Source: Tateyamaria omphalii
Lineage (GTDB): Bacteria > Pseudomonadota > Alphaproteobacteria > Rhodobacterales > Rhodobacteraceae
Assembly (NCBI RefSeq): GCF_001969365.1
Contig: NZ_CP019312.1
Span: 1,860,001 to 1,924,000 of the forward strand
Length of the DNA: 64,000 nt
Reading direction: 5' to 3'
The notes below the pieces were generated by a model. The model searched no databases. It had not been told where the DNA came from and saw only the letters and a list, made by a program, of their open reading frames with translations. Below, piece by piece: positions 61,083 through 64,000 of this stretch (the stretch's first letter is position 1; every line of letters begins with the position of its first letter). Position numbers and translations under genes: made by a program.

Positions 61083-62258
61083 ATGCGCTGGATCAAACGC
61101 GGCCTTATCGGACTGTCCATCGTGCTGGCGGCCGCCATCGCGGCCTTCCTGACCTTTGCGCCCGGCTATGTGGAACGCGAACGCAACGCCGTGGTGGAGC
61201 ACGCCCCCTACCCGGTCTCGGATGCTGCGCAATCGCTGCATGACACGCTGGTCGTGGGGGATTGGCACGCCGACAGCCTCTTGTGGAAACGCAGCATCGA
61301 ACACCGCGCCGACCGCGGCCATGTGGACGTGCCGCGCCTGATCGAAGGGGGCGTCGCGCTACAGGTCTTTTCCGCCGTCACCAAGTCGCCTGCGGGGCAG
61401 AACTACGAAGCCAACGCGCCCGACACATTCGACAACATCACACCGCTGGCCATCGGCCAGATGTGGCCGCCCCGCACGTGGGGGTCGCTGGCCGAACGCG
61501 CGATCTACCAGGCCGAGCGCCTGCACCGGGTCGCGGCCCGTGTCCCGGACCGGCTGACCGTGATCACCTCGCGGGCGGAGCTTGACGCGCATCTGGCCGC
61601 CCGTGCAAAGGGCACCAAGGTGGTCGGCGGTATCCTTGGCATCGAAGGCGCGCACGCTCTCGAAGGGGATATGGCCAATCTCGACCGGCTCGAAGAGGCG
61701 GGTCACCGCATCATCGGCCTGCACCACTTTTTCGACAATGAACTGGGCGGGTCGCTGCACGGCACCCGCGATATGGGCCTGACCGACTTCGGGCGCGCCG
61801 TCGTGGCCCAGATCGCGGCCCGCGGCATGGTGCTGGACCTTGCGCATTCCAGCCCGGCGGTGGCGCGCGACGTGATCGCGATGACGGACATGCCGCTGAT
61901 CGTCAGCCATACCGGGCTGCACGGCTTCTGTCCGGTGATCCGCAATTTCGAAGACGACCTGATGCAGGCGGTTGCCGCGACGGGCGGCGTGATCGGGATG
62001 GGCTACTGGGGCAGCGTGCTCTGCCGCGACGCCACGCCCGAGGCGATCGCTGCCATGATCGTGCAGGCCATTGACACCGTCGGCGCGGATCACGTGTCAC
62101 TCGGGTCGGACTTCGATGGTTCGGTGACGACGGCATTTGACACGTCCAAGCTGTCGGCCCTGACCCACGCGCTGCTGGCGGCGGGCCTGGATGAGCCGAC
62201 GATTGCCAAGGTCATGGGCGGCAACATGGTGCGGGTGCTGCGGGCGCGTCTGAACTGA
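61083..62258 (+). CDS. Membrane-anchored dipeptidase (M19, renal-dipeptidase family)
   Basis: 391 residues with an N-terminal membrane anchor (LIGLSIVLAAAIAAFLTFAP, about 8-27) and the M19 domain: GDWHADSLLW (HxD zinc ligands near 59-61), GIEGAHALEGD (bridging Glu), LDLAHSSPAV, IVSHTGLHG and LGSDFDGSV. Active side is extracytoplasmic, so it probably cleaves dipeptides or D-amino-acid dipeptides in the periplasm. ATG 61083 has GGAGA at five bases. Ends directly against the caspase-like gene on the other strand. Confidence 0.94.
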   Translation: MRWIKRGLIGLSIVLAAAIAAFLTFAPGYVERERNAVVEHAPYPVSDAAQSLHDTLVVGDWHADSLLWKRSIEHRADRGHVDVPRLIEGGVALQVFSAVTKSPAGQNYEANAPDTFDNITPLAIGQMWPPRTWGSLAERAIYQAERLHRVAARVPDRLTVITSRAELDAHLAARAKGTKVVGGILGIEGAHALEGDMANLDRLEEAGHRIIGLHHFFDNELGGSLHGTRDMGLTDFGRAVVAQIAARGMVLDLAHSSPAVARDVIAMTDMPLIVSHTGLHGFCPVIRNFEDDLMQAVAATGGVIGMGYWGSVLCRDATPEAIAAMIVQAIDTVGADHVSLGSDFDGSVTTAFDTSKLSALTHALLAAGLDEPTIAKVMGGNMVRVLRARLN

Positions 62259-64000
62259 TCACTCGACATCGCGCGCAACGCGGAAACCGATATTGGTCTG
62301 ACGGCGATTGGCGGGCACGGATTGACGGGTGTGCGGCGATGTATTCTTTACCGGATCGTCGAACGACCCGCCCTTGAGCGTACCGCTTTCGCAGCCCTGC
62401 AATTGACGCGGCAGCGATAGGTTGCCCCGCCAGCAATCGGCCACCCATTCCCAGAGGTTGCCGGCCAGATCATGCACACCGTTGGCGTCCGGCCGGTAGG
62501 ACCCGACAACGGCGACGCCCGGATGGTCGTCTGCGCAGGACGTGTTACGCCAGCTGAACTGCGATGTTGCGTCGCCGAAGTTCCCCAGCGCGCAGACAAA
62601 CTGTGGGGATATATCGAAGGACGGCCCATCGTTGTCTTGCCCATTCAACAGGCGCACTTGCCGCTCCAGCAGCAGTTCGAACTCGGCTTCGGTGGGCAGG
62701 CGATAGTCCGGCCCATCCGTTTGCTCGTTCAGCCAGTCGATATAGCCCATCACATCGGTGCGACTGACACAGGACACAGGGTGGTCGTCGCTCAAATCGC
62801 TTCCCTGATTGAAGGCCTGCGCGGTCTTGCGCAGTTTGTCGCCCGCCTGCCAGGCAAAGCAGCTGGCCCCGTCCGAGGTTTTACCATCGACGAAGGCGAT
62901 CCCGGTATCCTCCGCGTAGGCCCTGAACTGACCTATGGTCGCCTCCGTCTCCGCAATAAAGAACGGCGCGACCTTTGCCGTGATCGAAGGGATCGGATCG
63001 TCCACGGGGCGCGGACCATAGGCCATCGTGCCGCCAGGGACACGGATCAGTTCGGGGCAGCTGTCGCAGGCCCGGATGCGGGGTGCCAGCGGCGGTGGCA
63101 GCGCCGGGATCGCGGGCTGCGGTCCAGCCTGATCACGATGCTCAAGCACCACAGTGGTTTCGGGCAGGCTGTCCTCTTCCGGCGCATCCCCGTCGCCCTG
63201 CGGCTGAACCAGCGAGGCCAGCGCGCTGATGATCGCGCGCCAGGTGAGGTCATCGTCCTGTCCCGTCTCTTCCAATCCCTGATCCCGCTGGAACAGGGTC
63301 AACGCCACCTGCGTGCGCAGGTTCAGCACGCCGGTCACGTCGCCAGGGTCGTAGCCCAGGTCGATCAGCGCCTGCTGCACCTCGCCCACCCGATCCGACG
63401 TGGGAGGGACCGGCGTCTCGTCATCGGTGGGCGCGAACGCTGCCGGGATGGGAAAAAAGAACGCCCCATCCGACCCGGTCAGGTCGCGGATCTGCGGCGT
63501 GATCGAACGCTGCCAGCCAAAGCGGAGACGCAGGCGGGTCACCTCCTGACCCAGATATGATTTCAACTCGCCCACGGACACAAGGTTGTCCTTGCCCAGC
63601 GCGTTCGCGGCGTCGGCGGCCCCGCGCAGCCCAGCCAGCAGCGCGTGGGTAAAGACCGAACCGCCCAGCTGGTCGACCGCAATGGTCTGTTCGTCCGCGC
63701 GCCCCGCCGTGATCACATGGCGGGCCGGGCCGCCCAGCTGGGCGCGGGTGATGTCGGCCAGATCCGATTGCGGCGCCGATCCCACCAGCCCGGAAAAACA
63801 GCTGTCCATCAGATACAGCACCTGGCGGGCCGGGATATAGCTGTCCCAATCGGCAATGTCGTCCATCGACACCATGGTCGAAAACCGGCCCTTGCGGCTG
63901 GATTTCACGGGCAGGAAGCCGCGCGCGCCCGCATCCTGGCCCAGCGTCTCGCCATGGCCCGACCAGTAGAACAGGAACCGGTCATCGGGGCCGACCAGCT
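62259..64000 (-). CDS. Caspase-like (C14) peptidase fused to a SUMF1/formylglycine-enzyme-like domain (partial)
   Basis: The frame is open at base 64000; the N-terminus is outside. Visible from the N-terminal side: FYWSGHGE with the catalytic His, LMDSCFSGL with the catalytic Cys, then a caspase p10-like part, a short peptidoglycan-binding-like repeat (IDLGYDPGDVTGVLN), a Pro/Ala linker, and a C-terminal SUMF1/FGE-type domain (RVPGGTMAYG, YRLPTEAEFELLL, DLAGNLWEWVADCWRG, GGSFDDPVKNTSPHTR quoted in part, IGFRVARDV). FGE-type domains in such fusions are usually binding rather than oxidase modules; the two catalytic Cys of true FGE are not evident. Metacaspase-like stress or immunity protein by family resemblance. 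Confidence 0.9.
   Translation of the reverse strand, partial: LVGPDDRFLFYWSGHGETLGQDAGARGFLPVKSSRKGRFSTMVSMDDIADWDSYIPARQVLYLMDSCFSGLVGSAPQSDLADITRAQLGGPARHVITAGRADEQTIAVDQLGGSVFTHALLAGLRGAADAANALGKDNLVSVGELKSYLGQEVTRLRLRFGWQRSITPQIRDLTGSDGAFFFPIPAAFAPTDDETPVPPTSDRVGEVQQALIDLGYDPGDVTGVLNLRTQVALTLFQRDQGLEETGQDDDLTWRAIISALASLVQPQGDGDAPEEDSLPETTVVLEHRDQAGPQPAIPALPPPLAPRIRACDSCPELIRVPGGTMAYGPRPVDDPIPSITAKVAPFFIAETEATIGQFRAYAEDTGIAFVDGKTSDGASCFAWQAGDKLRKTAQAFNQGSDLSDDHPVSCVSRTDVMGYIDWLNEQTDGPDYRLPTEAEFELLLERQVRLLNGQDNDGPSFDISPQFVCALGNFGDATSQFSWRNTSCADDHPGVAVVGSYRPDANGVHDLAGNLWEWVADCWRGNLSLPRQLQGCESGTLKGGSFDDPVKNTSPHTRQSVPANRRQTNIGFRVARDVE

Overview
The window is a GC-rich stretch of an alphaproteobacterial chromosome, most likely a Rhodobacterales (Roseobacter-group) member. 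Evidence: the order of the division/cell-wall (dcw) cluster, a CcsR/cuckoo small-RNA locus behind a DUF1127 gene (a Rhodobacter-type arrangement), a Mrp ATPase, pyruvate carboxylase, fdxA and carD of alphaproteobacterial type, and codon use rich in GCC, GGC, CGC and GAC. I see no insertion sequence, prophage, CRISPR array or plasmid function, so this looks like core chromosome with small accessory pieces.

Layout. 1-9209 (minus strand): mraZ-rsmH-ftsL-ftsI-murE-murF-mraY-[SDR oxidoreductase]-murD, tightly packed and mostly overlapping by 1-4 bases; the C-terminal end of murD lies outside the window. Its AT-rich upstream region (9210-9900) carries inverted repeats and a MraZ-box-like repeat. 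9901-12500: a membrane protein, mrp, and the stress small-RNA locus (DUF1127 protein followed by six CCTCCTCCC hairpins arranged as three double-hairpin RNAs, ending in a strong terminator). 12543-14152: an ECF41 sigma factor operon with an exact ECF41-type promoter, a 32-codon leader ORF, a carboxymuconolactone-decarboxylase-like partner and the sigma factor. 14149-24003: uvrD-type helicase, receiver-like protein, FMN-dependent hydroxy-acid dehydrogenase, pyruvate carboxylase, UPF0114 and VOC proteins, and small exported proteins. 24124-30476: tRNA-Gly, then a rearranged histidine cluster (hisBH on plus; hisA and hisFE on minus, interleaved with DUF302, DUF2147 and a small membrane protein), a CoA-binding protein and a zinc-ribbon protein. 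30476-34291: rlmB, tRNA-Tyr with a decayed 3' copy, and a four-gene membrane redox operon built around a ferric-reductase-like/Rieske fusion. 34370-42768: glycosyltransferase, metY, SIMPL protein, a large fused GspL/PilM-like plus PilP/GspC-like protein, and divergent hppD/Lrp. 42895-48443: Kef-type antiporter, cobT and cobS (divergent), carD, fdxA, Hsp15-like S4 protein. 48444-64000: SUV3-like helicase, TPR, SCP2 and hydrolase genes, a ligase-associated exonuclease/ATP-dependent DNA ligase pair, amidohydrolase, oligoendopeptidase F, DksA-type zinc finger, Gfo/Idh/MocA oxidoreductase, M19 dipeptidase, and a caspase-like/SUMF1 fusion cut by the window end.

Two regulatory modules stand out and sit side by side: the cuckoo small-RNA array (11897-12499) and the autoregulated ECF41 operon (12543-14152). 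A family of GC hairpins ending in TTTTTTGAACCAGAGAAG or similar recurs at gene ends across the window (846, 26116, 27290, 37370, 56732, 59913).
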